From UBA10649 sp963842725 (GTDB lineage: Bacteria; Actinomycetota; Actinomycetes; S36-B12), in the NCBI GenBank assembly GCA_963842725.1, contig CAWJHN010000001.1, positions 144,826-208,825 on the forward strand: a stretch of 64,000 bases of DNA, written 5' to 3'. The translations under genes and the position numbers were made by a program. Each line of letters starts with the position of its first letter. Position 1 is the first letter of the stretch. The notes beneath the pieces were generated by a model, which was not told the origin of the DNA, made no database searches, and saw only the letters and a list, made by a program, of their open reading frames with translations. This document shows, piece after piece, positions 9,427 through 18,089 of the stretch.

Positions 9427-9477
9427 GGTTGGCGGCGGAATCCGCGCGCGGATTCCGCCGCCAACCTCAAGGTCGAC
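9416..9477. repeat. Family-1 palindromic repeat (copy 1b)
   Basis: 62-bp near-perfect palindrome starting GTCGACCTTGAGGTTGGCGG, with the centre AATCCGCGCGCGGATT. Its TGA inside CCTTGAGG is the stop codon of the upstream gene. It lies between two convergent genes (AbiEi-like and rodA), so here it could act as a bidirectional terminator. A G-rich tract follows directly. Confidence 0.93.
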
Positions 9478-9546
9478 GGCGTGGTGGGGGGCGGGTGGGG
9501 GTCGGCCGGGGGTGGGGGGGGGGGGTGGGGGTGCGGAGCGCGCGGC

Positions 9547-10725
9547 TCAGATGCTGGCCCGCGCTGCGTGCAACCGGACGTTCTGCAGCAGGCCGAGCGC
9601 TATCCAGGTCGCCATCATCGACGTGCCTCCGGCCGACACCAGGGGCAGGGGAATGCCGGTGATCGGCATGATGCCGAGCGACATCCCGACGTTCTCGAAC
9701 ATCTGGAACGCGAGCCAGGCGACGATCCCCGTCGCGACGAGGCGGCCGAACATGTCGTCCGCCCGGTAGGCGATCACCACCGCCCGCCAGAGGATCACGC
9801 CCAGCAGCAGGATGAGCACCGCCCCGCCGACGAACCCGAGTTCCTCGCCGGCCACCGTGAAGATGAAGTCGCTCTCGTTGACCGGCACGAACTTGCCCTG
9901 CGTCTGCGGTCCCTGGAACAGGCCGTAGCCGAACCACCCGCCGCCGCCGATGGCGATGCGCGCCTGATTGGAGTTGTAGGCGGCGCTGCTGACGTCCGCG
10001 GTCGGGTTGATGAAGGACGTCAGGCGCTGGACCTGGTACTCCTTGAGCAGGCCGAGCTGGATCGCCAGCAGGATCGAGATGACGGCCCCGCCGATCAGCC
10101 CGACGACCCATCGCGTCCGGGCGCCGGAGACGGCGATCATCGAGAGCGCGACCGAGCCGAGGATGAGGACGGTCCCGGTGTCGTTCTGAACGAGGATGAC
10201 CAGGATCGGGAACACCGCGACGGCCAGCGACAGCAGCACATCGCGGTCACGCGGTTCGCTCTCGACGTCGCGCTTCTCTGACAGCAGCACCGCCATCATC
10301 AGGATCACCGCGACCTTCGCGAACTCCGATGGCTGCAGCGTCATGCCGCCCGGGAGGTCGATCCACGCACGGGCGCCGGCGATCGTCGCTCCGATGCCGG
10401 GGACGAAGGGCATCAGCAGCAGGAAGACGGACACGCCGTAGATGATCGGCGTGTAGGCGCGCAGCCAGCGGTAGTCGACGCGGGAGGCGAAGAAGCCCAG
10501 GGCCATGCCGATGGCCACGTTGATCAGGTGGCGCTTGAGGTAGGACTGCGGATCGCTGTCCGAGGCCATGTCCGCGCGGCTGGCCGACCACACCAGCATC
10601 GAGCCGAAGACCGTGACGCCGATGGCTGCGATGAGCAGGATCCAGTCGAGGTCGCGCCAGTAGCTCGAGCCGCCGGGCCGCGCGCTGGAGTAGGTCGGCC
10701 CCTCCGGGGTGAACAGCACGCTCAT
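9547..10725 (-). CDS. rodA: Peptidoglycan glycosyltransferase RodA (SEDS family)
   Basis: 392-residue polytopic membrane protein that polymerises lipid II for lateral wall growth together with PBP2. Starts MSVLFTPEGPTYSSARPGGS and has about ten hydrophobic segments. SEDS hallmarks include GGMTLQPSEFAKVAVIL and the C-terminal GIMPITGIPLPLVSAGGTSM. The start ATG 10725 overlaps the mrdA stop (ATGA), so it is coupled to its partner. Last gene of mreB-mreC-mreD-mrdA-rodA. Confidence 0.95.
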   Translation of the reverse strand: MSVLFTPEGPTYSSARPGGSSYWRDLDWILLIAAIGVTVFGSMLVWSASRADMASDSDPQSYLKRHLINVAIGMALGFFASRVDYRWLRAYTPIIYGVSVFLLLMPFVPGIGATIAGARAWIDLPGGMTLQPSEFAKVAVILMMAVLLSEKRDVESEPRDRDVLLSLAVAVFPILVILVQNDTGTVLILGSVALSMIAVSGARTRWVVGLIGGAVISILLAIQLGLLKEYQVQRLTSFINPTADVSSAAYNSNQARIAIGGGGWFGYGLFQGPQTQGKFVPVNESDFIFTVAGEELGFVGGAVLILLLGVILWRAVVIAYRADDMFGRLVATGIVAWLAFQMFENVGMSLGIMPITGIPLPLVSAGGTSMMATWIALGLLQNVRLHAARASI

Positions 10726-12884
10726 GGCGTGCTCGCCGGGGTCGTCGCCGCCCTGCGCTGGGATGCCACGCCGGCCGCCTTGCCCTTGGGCACCACGGGA
10801 GTGCCATCGGCACGGATCACCGGCAGGTCGGCCAGCGGCTCGCCGCCGATCAGGACGCTCCTGCGGGGGTCGACGGTCCCGTACCTGACCCCGAACAGCG
10901 CCTCGTAGATCTTGCGCACGCTGGGACCGGACGTCTTCGATCCCGTGCCGCCCTTGGTGACCATCATGACCACCGCGTAGCGCGGATCGTCGGCGGGCGC
11001 ATAGGACGCGAACCACGACGTGGAGATGTCGCTGCCGGTGACCTGCGCCGAGCCCGTCTTAGACGCCACCGGGATCTGGTCGAGCGGGAACCCGGCGAAG
11101 GGCGTCTCGCCGGACCCGTCGGTCGTGACGCCGGGCAGCGACTTCTTGAGGAACTTGATCGCCGACTTGGGCACGTCGACGCGGCCCTTCAGGATCGGCT
11201 CGAGCTCGTCGACCTGGGTGCCGTCGGCGCTCACGATGGCCTTGGCGATCTGCGGCTGGAACAGCTTGCCGCCGTTGGCGATGGCCGCGTAGACCATGGC
11301 CATCTGCAGCGGCGTGGCCGTGTTCTGGCCCTGCCCGATGACGGCGTTCAGCGCGTCGCCTGCCCGCCACTGGTATCCGTCCGTGCAGTTCTCGGCATCG
11401 AGCGCCGTCTTGAAGTCGGCCAGCGCGGGATCGGTCTTGCGCGTCTCGGGGTAGCCCTCCTCCGCAGCAGCGCACCACTTGTCCTTCAGCTGCTCCCACT
11501 CGGCGGCCTTCGCCGCGCGGCTGGCGACGCTGCCGTCCGCCTCGCCGGGCAGGTCGATGCCGGTTGCCGAGCCCAGGCCGAAGAGCTTGGCGGTCTCGGC
11601 GATCGGGTCGGGAGCGTCGACACCCGCGTCCGGTCCCCCGGCCTCCTTCCACATCCGCTCGGCGATGCCGTAGAACACGGTGTTGCACGACACCTCGAGG
11701 GCGCGGGTCAGGCTGATCGGTCCGTACGAGGACGACTCGTAGTTGCGGAACGTCTGGTCGCCGATCTTGACCTGGCTCGGGCACGCGTAGGTGCCGTAGA
11801 GGTTGAAGTCGTCCCTGCCCGCCGCCGCCGTGCTGATGACCTTGAACGTCGAGCCGGGAGCGAACTCGCCCTGGTAGGCGTTCGACTGCAGCGAGTCGCT
11901 GTTCAGGAGCTCCTTGTACTGCTTCTTGGTGACGCCGCCGATCCAGATCGACGGGTCGTACGTCGGGTAGCTGGCCATCGCGAGGATGCGTCCGGTCTTG
12001 ACATCGACGACGACCGCGGCGCCGGAGTCGCCCGGGTAGCCCTGCTCCCGGGCCCGGTTCACGGCGCCGATCAGCTGCTGCTCGACGACCTCCTGCAGCT
12101 TGGCGTCGATGCTGGTCACGACGTAGCTGCCGGCCACCGGAGCCTGCTCGTCGATGGTGCCCGTCACCCTTCCGGCGGTGTCGACGGCGAGCGTCGTGAT
12201 GCCCGGCTCGCCGCGGAGCTGGGCGTCGTACACCTTCTCGAGGCCGGAGCGGCCCACGACATCGGTGCGCCGCAGGCGGTCGAAGGCGTCGGAGTCGCCC
12301 TGCTCGGTGATCTGCTCCTCGGTCACCGGGCCGAGGTAGCCCAGGATGTGGGCCGCGTTGACGTTGAACGGCGCCGGGTACTCGCGGATCGCCTCGAGCT
12401 TGGCGGAGATGCCGGGGAAGTCGGCGCGCCGCTCCATGATGGTCAGCGCAGTCTGCTGGTCGACGTCGCTGGCCACGGGCACCGGCTGGTAGGGCGAGCC
12501 GTTCCAGCAGACCGGCGGCGGCTTTGCGCCCTCGGTGCCGCAGTTGACCAGTCGCTCGCTGATCTTGTCCTCGGGCATGTCCAGGATGTTCGCCAGGCGC
12601 CGGACGACGGCCGCACCGTCGTCGTCCTCGTCCTGCAGCACCGCCCGGTCGACGGTGACGACGATCGACGTCCGGTTCGCCACCAGCGGACGGCCGGCCT
12701 GGTCCAGGATCAGGCCTCGAACGGCCGGGTCGACGACCTCGCGGACCGTGTTGTCGACGGCGGCGGCCCGGTACTCGGCCCCCTCCATGATCTGCAGGTA
12801 GAAGGCTCGCGCGACGAGCGTGCCGAGCAGCGAGACGACGAGGACCGCGAGGACGAGGAGGCGCAGGTTCGAGCGCTCGCTCAC
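10722..12884 (-). CDS. mrdA: Penicillin-binding protein 2 (transpeptidase)
   Basis: 720 residues. One N-terminal membrane anchor (LRLLVLAVLVVSLLGTLVA) is followed by a PBP dimerisation domain and a transpeptidase domain. The active-site motifs are STFK (about residue 344), SCN (about 398) and KTGS (about 610). Cross-links peptidoglycan during elongation with RodA. The start is GTG 12884 preceded by GGAGGGAGGG. The gene follows mreD after a 183-bp gap that contains an AT-rich promoter-like motif. Confidence 0.95.
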   Translation of the reverse strand: MSERSNLRLLVLAVLVVSLLGTLVARAFYLQIMEGAEYRAAAVDNTVREVVDPAVRGLILDQAGRPLVANRTSIVVTVDRAVLQDEDDDGAAVVRRLANILDMPEDKISERLVNCGTEGAKPPPVCWNGSPYQPVPVASDVDQQTALTIMERRADFPGISAKLEAIREYPAPFNVNAAHILGYLGPVTEEQITEQGDSDAFDRLRRTDVVGRSGLEKVYDAQLRGEPGITTLAVDTAGRVTGTIDEQAPVAGSYVVTSIDAKLQEVVEQQLIGAVNRAREQGYPGDSGAAVVVDVKTGRILAMASYPTYDPSIWIGGVTKKQYKELLNSDSLQSNAYQGEFAPGSTFKVISTAAAGRDDFNLYGTYACPSQVKIGDQTFRNYESSSYGPISLTRALEVSCNTVFYGIAERMWKEAGGPDAGVDAPDPIAETAKLFGLGSATGIDLPGEADGSVASRAAKAAEWEQLKDKWCAAAEEGYPETRKTDPALADFKTALDAENCTDGYQWRAGDALNAVIGQGQNTATPLQMAMVYAAIANGGKLFQPQIAKAIVSADGTQVDELEPILKGRVDVPKSAIKFLKKSLPGVTTDGSGETPFAGFPLDQIPVASKTGSAQVTGSDISTSWFASYAPADDPRYAVVMMVTKGGTGSKTSGPSVRKIYEALFGVRYGTVDPRRSVLIGGEPLADLPVIRADGTPVVPKGKAAGVASQRRAATTPASTP

Positions 12885-13023
12885 GTGCCCTCCCTCCTGC
12901 GCGGGTCGTGCGTCGGCCGGGCGATGCCCTCCGGGCGCACGCCATGCGACCGCCCCGGGTGGGTCGGTCGGGTTCTGGTAGGTATGACGGTACGACGATC
13001 CGAGGCCTCGACCGGTTCCCCCT

Positions 13024-13046
13024 GCCCCATTATGTCCGCTATGTAC
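13024..13046 (-). promoter_or_regulatory. AT-rich promoter-like motif upstream of mrdA
   Basis: On the minus strand this reads GTACATAGCGGACATAATGG, an AT-rich island about 150 bases before the mrdA start. CATAAT would serve as a -10 box; no clear -35 is visible. The same ACATAATGGGGC string, with a second ACAT/GACAT unit 5' of it, occurs at the start of the NlpC/P60 gene near 48240. The shared part may be a regulator site for wall-remodelling genes. Confidence 0.45.
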
Positions 13047-13067
13047 GGAAAATTCCTCGGGCGTACC

Positions 13068-13580
13068 TCAGACGACGAGGATCTCGGGCGTGGTCTTGCG
13101 CACCAGCCAGGCGACCCCCAGGATCACGGCCGGGGCCATGATCACCGCGTAGAGGGCGCTGCTCAGCGCCATGCCCGGCACGTCCTCCCACGAGACCCGT
13201 CCGCTGCCCAGCAGCGTGTCGAGCATCGCGGTGCCGAGCACCGCCGCGCCGGCCGCGAGCCCCGTCATGCCCATCATCACCGGCACCGTGCGATCGCGGG
13301 GATCGACGGCGTATCCGGTCACGAAGCCGATGGCGATGTAGACGATGGAGTTGACGCCGAGCAGGGTGTCGGACGGCGGCGCCAGGTCGATCAGCACGCC
13401 GGCCGTGAACCCGGCCGCCACGCCCTGGGTGGGACCCATGGCCAGGGCCAGGGCCACCACCGTCACCACGACGAGGTCGGGAGTGGCGCCGGGCAGGTCG
13501 AGGCGGGAGAGCAGCGTCAGCTCGATGATGACCGCCGCGAGGACGGTCGACCCGATCACGAGCGCCTGGCGCCAGATCAT
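13068..13580 (-). CDS. mreD: Rod-shape-determining membrane protein MreD
   Basis: 170 residues with five or six hydrophobic segments. Has the family features LPGATPDLVVVTVVALALAMG and GFTAGVLIDLAPPSDTLLGVN. It is the membrane part of the elongasome linking MreB and MreC to PBP2/RodA. Start ATG 13580 directly abuts the mreC TAG stop at 13581, consistent with coupled translation. Confidence 0.93.
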   Translation of the reverse strand: MIWRQALVIGSTVLAAVIIELTLLSRLDLPGATPDLVVVTVVALALAMGPTQGVAAGFTAGVLIDLAPPSDTLLGVNSIVYIAIGFVTGYAVDPRDRTVPVMMGMTGLAAGAAVLGTAMLDTLLGSGRVSWEDVPGMALSSALYAVIMAPAVILGVAWLVRKTTPEILVV

Positions 13581-14609
13581 CTAGCCCGCGCTCCCGCTGG
13601 GGGACGCCTTGGGCTTGCGGGGCTGCAGCGTGGCGGCGGTCTCGACCTCGCTGGTCGCCGCCGGCGAGGCGTCGTCGGTGGGTGCGGCGGACGGCGACGG
13701 GCTGGGGTCGACACCCCCCAGGGGCGCCGGGCTCGGCACGGCGTTCAGCTGATCGCCCTTGGGCAGCACGGAGTCGCGCGGATCGACGCGCGGTGGCCGG
13801 GTCACCACGCCCACGATGCTGAGCGTGGAGACGTCGACGAACGGCCGAACCCGGGCCACGCGCGTGAGCTGGCCCGGCGTGCCGCTGACCTCGAGAACCT
13901 CGCCGATCGGCAGTCCGGGCGCGTACGGCCGGCCGCCCTTGGAGCCGAAGGTGACGAGGGCGTCACCGACACGCAGGTCCGCCATGGGGTCCAGGAGCTG
14001 GAACTCCAGGGAGTCCTGCCGGCCGGTGCCCGAGACGATGCCGATCTCCTCGGTGCCGGCGACGCGGCCGCCGACGGCGGACGTGGAGTCGACGAGGAGG
14101 ACCACCGTCGAGGTGTCTGCGGTCGTCTTGACGACGCGCCCGACCAGGCCCTGCCCGTTGATGACGGTCATGTCGGCCTCGATGCCGTCCGTGCGCCCGG
14201 CGTCGATCGTGATCGTCCACGAGTAGTCCTGCGCGGGGCCGACCGCGATGACCTCGGCCGGCACGAACCGGTACTGCCCGACGCTCGCGACCCGCAGGAG
14301 CTCGTCCAGGGCCGCGACCCGGGCCCGGTCGTTGGCGAACGTCTCGAGCTCGCCGCGCAGCTGCTCGTTCTCGACGGACAGGCTGTCGATCTGGGCGGCC
14401 TGGTCGCGCATGCTCGACCACCAGCTGCTGGCGCCCGTGATCGGCGAGAAGAGTGTCGCGGCGGCCCGCTCCATCGCGCCGAGGACGTTGGCCCCGACCG
14501 TGCGAACCCCGGTGAGCGGACCCTGTCCGCCGCGCAGATCGAGGATGACGAACGTCAGGGAGGCGACGACGAGCACCGCGATCACGATGCGGGTGCGGCG
14601 CGACAGCAT
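13581..14609 (-). CDS. mreC: Rod-shape-determining protein MreC
   Basis: 342 residues. An N-terminal membrane segment (TRIVIAVLVVASLTFVIL) is followed by a coiled coil (AAQIDSLSVENEQLRGELE) and the MreC beta-domain (VINGQGLVGRVVKTTADTST ... GDALVTFGSKGG). A Pro/Ser/Ala-rich C-terminal tail of about 60 residues is probably disordered. It is a periplasm-facing scaffold of the elongasome. It lies 59 bases downstream of mreB. Confidence 0.94.
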   Translation of the reverse strand: MLSRRTRIVIAVLVVASLTFVILDLRGGQGPLTGVRTVGANVLGAMERAAATLFSPITGASSWWSSMRDQAAQIDSLSVENEQLRGELETFANDRARVAALDELLRVASVGQYRFVPAEVIAVGPAQDYSWTITIDAGRTDGIEADMTVINGQGLVGRVVKTTADTSTVVLLVDSTSAVGGRVAGTEEIGIVSGTGRQDSLEFQLLDPMADLRVGDALVTFGSKGGRPYAPGLPIGEVLEVSGTPGQLTRVARVRPFVDVSTLSIVGVVTRPPRVDPRDSVLPKGDQLNAVPSPAPLGGVDPSPSPSAAPTDDASPAATSEVETAATLQPRKPKASPSGSAG

Positions 14610-14668
14610 GGGGTCAGTGTCTCCTGTCGAGCATCACGACGTCAGCCGCCACACTCGACGAGCCGGGT

Positions 14669-15699
14669 CTAGCGGCGGGGCTCCGAGATGAGGACCTGCT
14701 GCAGCGCCTCGAACTCCTCCACGCACTTGCCCGAGCCGAGCGCGACGCATTCCAGCGGGCGGTCGGCGATGAGGATCGGCATGCCGGTCTCGTGGCGCAG
14801 GCGCTCGTCGAGGCCGCGGAGCAGCGCTCCGCCGCCGGTCAGGACGATGCCGCGGTCCATGATGTCGCCGGAGAGCTCGGGCGGGGTGCGGTCGAGGGTC
14901 GCCTTGACGGCATCGACGATGGCGTGCACCGGCTCGTCGATGGCCCGGCGGATCTCCTCGGCGGAGACGACGATCGTGCGGGCAGGCCGGTGATGAGGTC
15001 GCGGCCGCGGATCTCGGCGTGCGGCTCGTCGGGCATCGGGAACGCTGAGCCGATGGCGACCTTGATCTCCTCGGCGGTGCGCTCGCCGAGCATCAGCGAG
15101 TACTCCTTCTTCACGTACTGGATGATCGCGTTGTCGAGCTCGTCGCCGCCGACGCGCACCGACAGCGAGCAGACGATGCCGCCCAGCGAGATGACGGCGA
15201 CCTCGGACGTGCCGCCGCCGATGTCGACGACCATGTTGCCGGTGGGTTCGTGGACCGGGAGCCCGGCGCCGATCGCGGCGGCCATCGGCTCCTCGATGAT
15301 GAAGACCTTGCGCGCGCCTGCGGCGTAGCCGGCGTCCTTGACCGCACGCTGCTCGACACCCGTGATGCCCGACGGAACGCAGACGATCAGGCGCGGCTTG
15401 GCCAGGTGGCGCCTCTTGTGCACCTTCTGGATGAAGTAGCGCAGCATCCGCTCGGTGGTGTCGAAGTCGGCGATGACGCCGTCCTTCAGCGGACGGATTG
15501 CGACGATGTTGCCGGGCGTGCGCCCGATCATCCGCTTGGCTTCGGAGCCGACCGCCAGGATGCCGCCCGTGTTGTTGTTGATGGCGACGACGGAGGGCTC
15601 GTTCAGCACGATCCCGCGGCCACGCACGTACACGAGGGTGTTGGCGGTGCCCAGGTCGACGGCCATGTCGCGGCCGACGAAGGACGATGAACCAGCCAT
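14669..15699 (-). CDS. mreB: Rod-shape actin MreB, frame broken by one base
   Basis: Actin-like ATPase organising wall elongation. Starts MAGSSSFVGRDMAVDLGTAN, with phosphate motifs VVDIGGGTSEVAV and VLTGGGALLRGLD; the end is VLISEPRR. The frame breaks near 14985. Upstream reads RGRDLITGLP and the other frame continues RTIVVSAEEIRRAI, which joins exactly if one base is restored in a proline codon. The protein is otherwise complete at about 343 residues, and mreB is essential in rods, so this is most likely a sequence error. ATG 15699 is preferred; an in-frame ATG lies at 15738. Confidence 0.92.
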
Positions 15700-15798
15700 G
15701 GGGGAAGCGGCCTTCCATGCGGGAACTAGGGCCTTCATCTTAGGCCCACGAGGGGGTGCCCAGACCCTCGCGTCCGGTATGTCCCGTTCACTGCCCCG

Positions 15799-15859
15799 TC
15801 GACCTTGAGGTTGGCGGGCGAATCCGTCCCGGATTTCGCCGCCAACCTCAAGGTCGACG
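15799..15859. repeat. Family-1 61-bp palindromic repeat (copy 1c)
   Basis: Begins GTCGACCTTGAGGTTGGCGG and ends with the complement, with the centre GAATCCGTCCCGGATTTC. It sits between two codirectional minus-strand genes, 9 bases after the alpha/beta-hydrolase stop and about 100 bases before mreB. Here it may terminate the hydrolase transcript. Confidence 0.93.
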
Positions 15860-15867
15860 GGGTGGGG

Positions 15868-17250
15868 TCAGGCCTGGTCGATGCGTTGCGCGCGCTCGAC
15901 TTCCTTGGTCCGCAGGTAGGCCTCGAGGCGCTCCGCGATGCCCGCATCGGACGGCAGCGCGTAGGCGGCCGTCACCGCGGCACCGAGATCGGCGCGGTAG
16001 TCGTGGCCCAGGCTCTGGAAGTCGCCCGGCTTCACGTTCGTGGCGAACAGCGTGTCGACGAGGACCTGGGCCCAGGTGATGAACGGCTTCCACGTCATCG
16101 ACTCCGGGATGTTGCGACCCCGGGTGCCGTCCTTCGGCAGCCAGTGCGGCCGATTGAGCAGCAGGTCGGGCCGGTTGCGCACGACCGGGTCGCCGTCGTG
16201 CTCGAGGAACCACACGCGCGGGCGCGGATCGGGCACCGGGTCCGGGATCTGCTCGGGCCGGTCGATCGTGAAGGACTCCCCCGCGCACAGTGCGTGGAAG
16301 ACATCGGCGACCTCGCCCCCCGGCGTGCCCACCCACAGCGCCGCGGCGACGCCATAGTGGTCCAGGTCGAGCGGGCCGGCGGACACGGCCGCCTCCTGCA
16401 CCTTGGCACCCAGGCTCTCGCCGTACAGCAGGATCCTGGGTCGGACCTGGCGTCCGGACAGTTCCTCGCGGATCGCGTCGAGCAGGAGCCGCTGGGTGTG
16501 CGCGGCGACCCCGACCTTGCTCAAGGACAGGAAGGACGGCAGCAGCCCGTACCCGACGGCCACCGCCGCGCAGTCTCCGCGCGTGAGCACCTCGACCACG
16601 TCGACCGGGGTGGGATTGGCGTAGCCGGTGCCGGCGGGCGCCTGGACGATCAGGTTCGCGCGGTCGAACGCGCCCGTGCGCCTCAGCTCGGCCATGGCCA
16701 GGCCGACGCGCTGCTCAGGGGTCTCGGCGGCGTCCTGCCCGACGAACACGCGTACCGGACGGGCGACCGGCTCCTGGCCGGTCACCTCCCGCACGCCCTC
16801 CGGGGTCGAGACGGTGTGGACGAAGCGAGCGCCCTCGCGGCCGAGTTCGGCCATCGTCAGCGCCGAGCCGGGTCCAGCGGAGACGTCGGGGTCGCTGGGC
16901 GCCGCGGCGAAGCCGGGATCGAGCCCGCGGCCCTCCTCGACCATGCCGCCGAGCACCCTGCGGGCACCGACGTTGCCGGCCACGGACACGGCGGCCAGCG
17001 CACCGACGCCGACGGCCACCGGGGTCAGTGTGGTCACGGGTCCCGGGCCCTTTCCGGCGGCGGCCTTCAGCAGCGAGGTGCCGATGCCCGCCTTCAGCCC
17101 GGTGCCGAGGCCGACCAGGCCGCCGAGCACGAACGGGAAGCCCGCGCGCACCTTGCCGGGCCAGGGAACCAGGGTCTCGCCGCGGGACACGGCGGCGACC
17201 GCACCACCGACGGCGGCACCTGCGAGGAGCCCGATCGCGACCGGCTTCAC
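15868..17250 (-). CDS. Membrane-anchored alpha/beta-hydrolase (Abhydrolase_9 type)
   Basis: 460 residues. The N-terminal third has four or so hydrophobic Gly/Ala-rich segments (IGLLAGAAVGGAVAAVS, GFPFVLGGLVGLGTGL). The C-terminal hydrolase part carries the nucleophile elbow GESLG in RILLYGESLGAKVQEAA and a later LGHDY that may supply the catalytic His. This matches the actinobacterial alpha/beta-hydrolase family with an N-terminal membrane domain. Substrate unknown. The start is GTG 17250, 5 bases after the ndk stop, suggesting one transcript. Confidence 0.8.
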   Translation of the reverse strand: MKPVAIGLLAGAAVGGAVAAVSRGETLVPWPGKVRAGFPFVLGGLVGLGTGLKAGIGTSLLKAAAGKGPGPVTTLTPVAVGVGALAAVSVAGNVGARRVLGGMVEEGRGLDPGFAAAPSDPDVSAGPGSALTMAELGREGARFVHTVSTPEGVREVTGQEPVARPVRVFVGQDAAETPEQRVGLAMAELRRTGAFDRANLIVQAPAGTGYANPTPVDVVEVLTRGDCAAVAVGYGLLPSFLSLSKVGVAAHTQRLLLDAIREELSGRQVRPRILLYGESLGAKVQEAAVSAGPLDLDHYGVAAALWVGTPGGEVADVFHALCAGESFTIDRPEQIPDPVPDPRPRVWFLEHDGDPVVRNRPDLLLNRPHWLPKDGTRGRNIPESMTWKPFITWAQVLVDTLFATNVKPGDFQSLGHDYRADLGAAVTAAYALPSDAGIAERLEAYLRTKEVERAQRIDQA

Positions 17251-17254
17251 GGGA

Positions 17255-17665
17255 TCAGGCCAGACCGGGGAAGAACAGGGCGATCTCGCGGGCGGCCGAC
17301 TCCGGGGAGTCCGAGCCGTGCGTCACGTTGTTCTGCATCTCGGAGGCGAGGTCGCCCCGGATGGTGCCGGGAGCTGCGTTGACCGGATTGGTGGCGCCCA
17401 TCATGGTCCGCCAGGACACGATGACGTCCGGACCCTCGATCACGGCCGCGACCAGCGGGCCACCGGTGATGAAGTCGACCAGGTCGCGGAAGAACGGCTT
17501 GTCCTTGTGCTCGCCGTAGTGCTCCTCGGCGACGGAGGCTTCCAGCGTGCGCAGCTCGAGGGCGACGATGCTGAAGCCCTTGCGCTCGATGCGGCCGAGG
17601 ACCTCGCCCACGAGGCCGCGGGCCACGCCGTCGGGCTTGACAAGGACAAGGGTGCGCTCGGACAC
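17255..17665 (-). CDS. ndk: Nucleoside diphosphate kinase
   Basis: Balances NTP pools by a phospho-histidine ping-pong. 136 residues. Starts GTG-SERTLVLVKPDGVARGL with GAGGAG seven bases upstream, and carries the catalytic His in NNVTHGSDS and the GATNP motif. Length and motifs are fully typical. Lies downstream of DUF4233 and folC in the common actinobacterial folC-DUF4233-ndk order. Confidence 0.97.
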   Translation of the reverse strand: MSERTLVLVKPDGVARGLVGEVLGRIERKGFSIVALELRTLEASVAEEHYGEHKDKPFFRDLVDFITGGPLVAAVIEGPDVIVSWRTMMGATNPVNAAPGTIRGDLASEMQNNVTHGSDSPESAAREIALFFPGLA

Positions 17666-17740
17666 GAAGGACTCCTCTACGGCAGGTGGACGCATCGCCC
17701 AGCGATGCCATCGCATCCTAACGAGCCGCGGTCGCCGTCC

Positions 17741-18073
17741 TCACTTCGAGTTCGCGGCCCGCAGGGCGTCGACGCGACGGCCGTTGTGCACGGCGAGGTA
17801 CCACAGGACGACGAACACGACGCCGACGATCAGCATCGACCAGCCGACGACGAGGCTGGTCGACAGCACGAGCAGTTGCAGGATCCAGCCGGCCAGCAGT
17901 CCGTGGCGGGTTCCGACGAAACCGGTGGCCACGATGAGCAGCGTGCTCAGGACCAGGCCGACGACCCAGGCCAGCGCAGTGTTCTGCACGGAGCCGTTGG
18001 ACGTCGCCAGTGCGGTGGCCAGGAACACCACGATCGCCTCGATGCCCAGCACGGCCGAGCACAGCACCCTCAT
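17741..18073 (-). CDS. DUF4233 small membrane protein
   Basis: 110 residues with three to four hydrophobic segments (LGIEAIVVFLATALA, WVVGLVLSTLLIVATGFV, LVVGWSMLIVGVVFVVLWYLA). DUF4233 proteins sit between folC and ndk in most actinobacteria; function is not known. The gene starts 17 bases after the folC stop. Confidence 0.88.
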   Translation of the reverse strand: MRVLCSAVLGIEAIVVFLATALATSNGSVQNTALAWVVGLVLSTLLIVATGFVGTRHGLLAGWILQLLVLSTSLVVGWSMLIVGVVFVVLWYLAVHNGRRVDALRAANSK

Positions 18074-18089
18074 GACAGCAGCCCCGCCC

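Noticed and set aside
8307..9477. CRISPR-like repeats
   Set aside because: The repeats are far apart, palindromic over their full length, and have genes rather than spacers between them; no cas genes.
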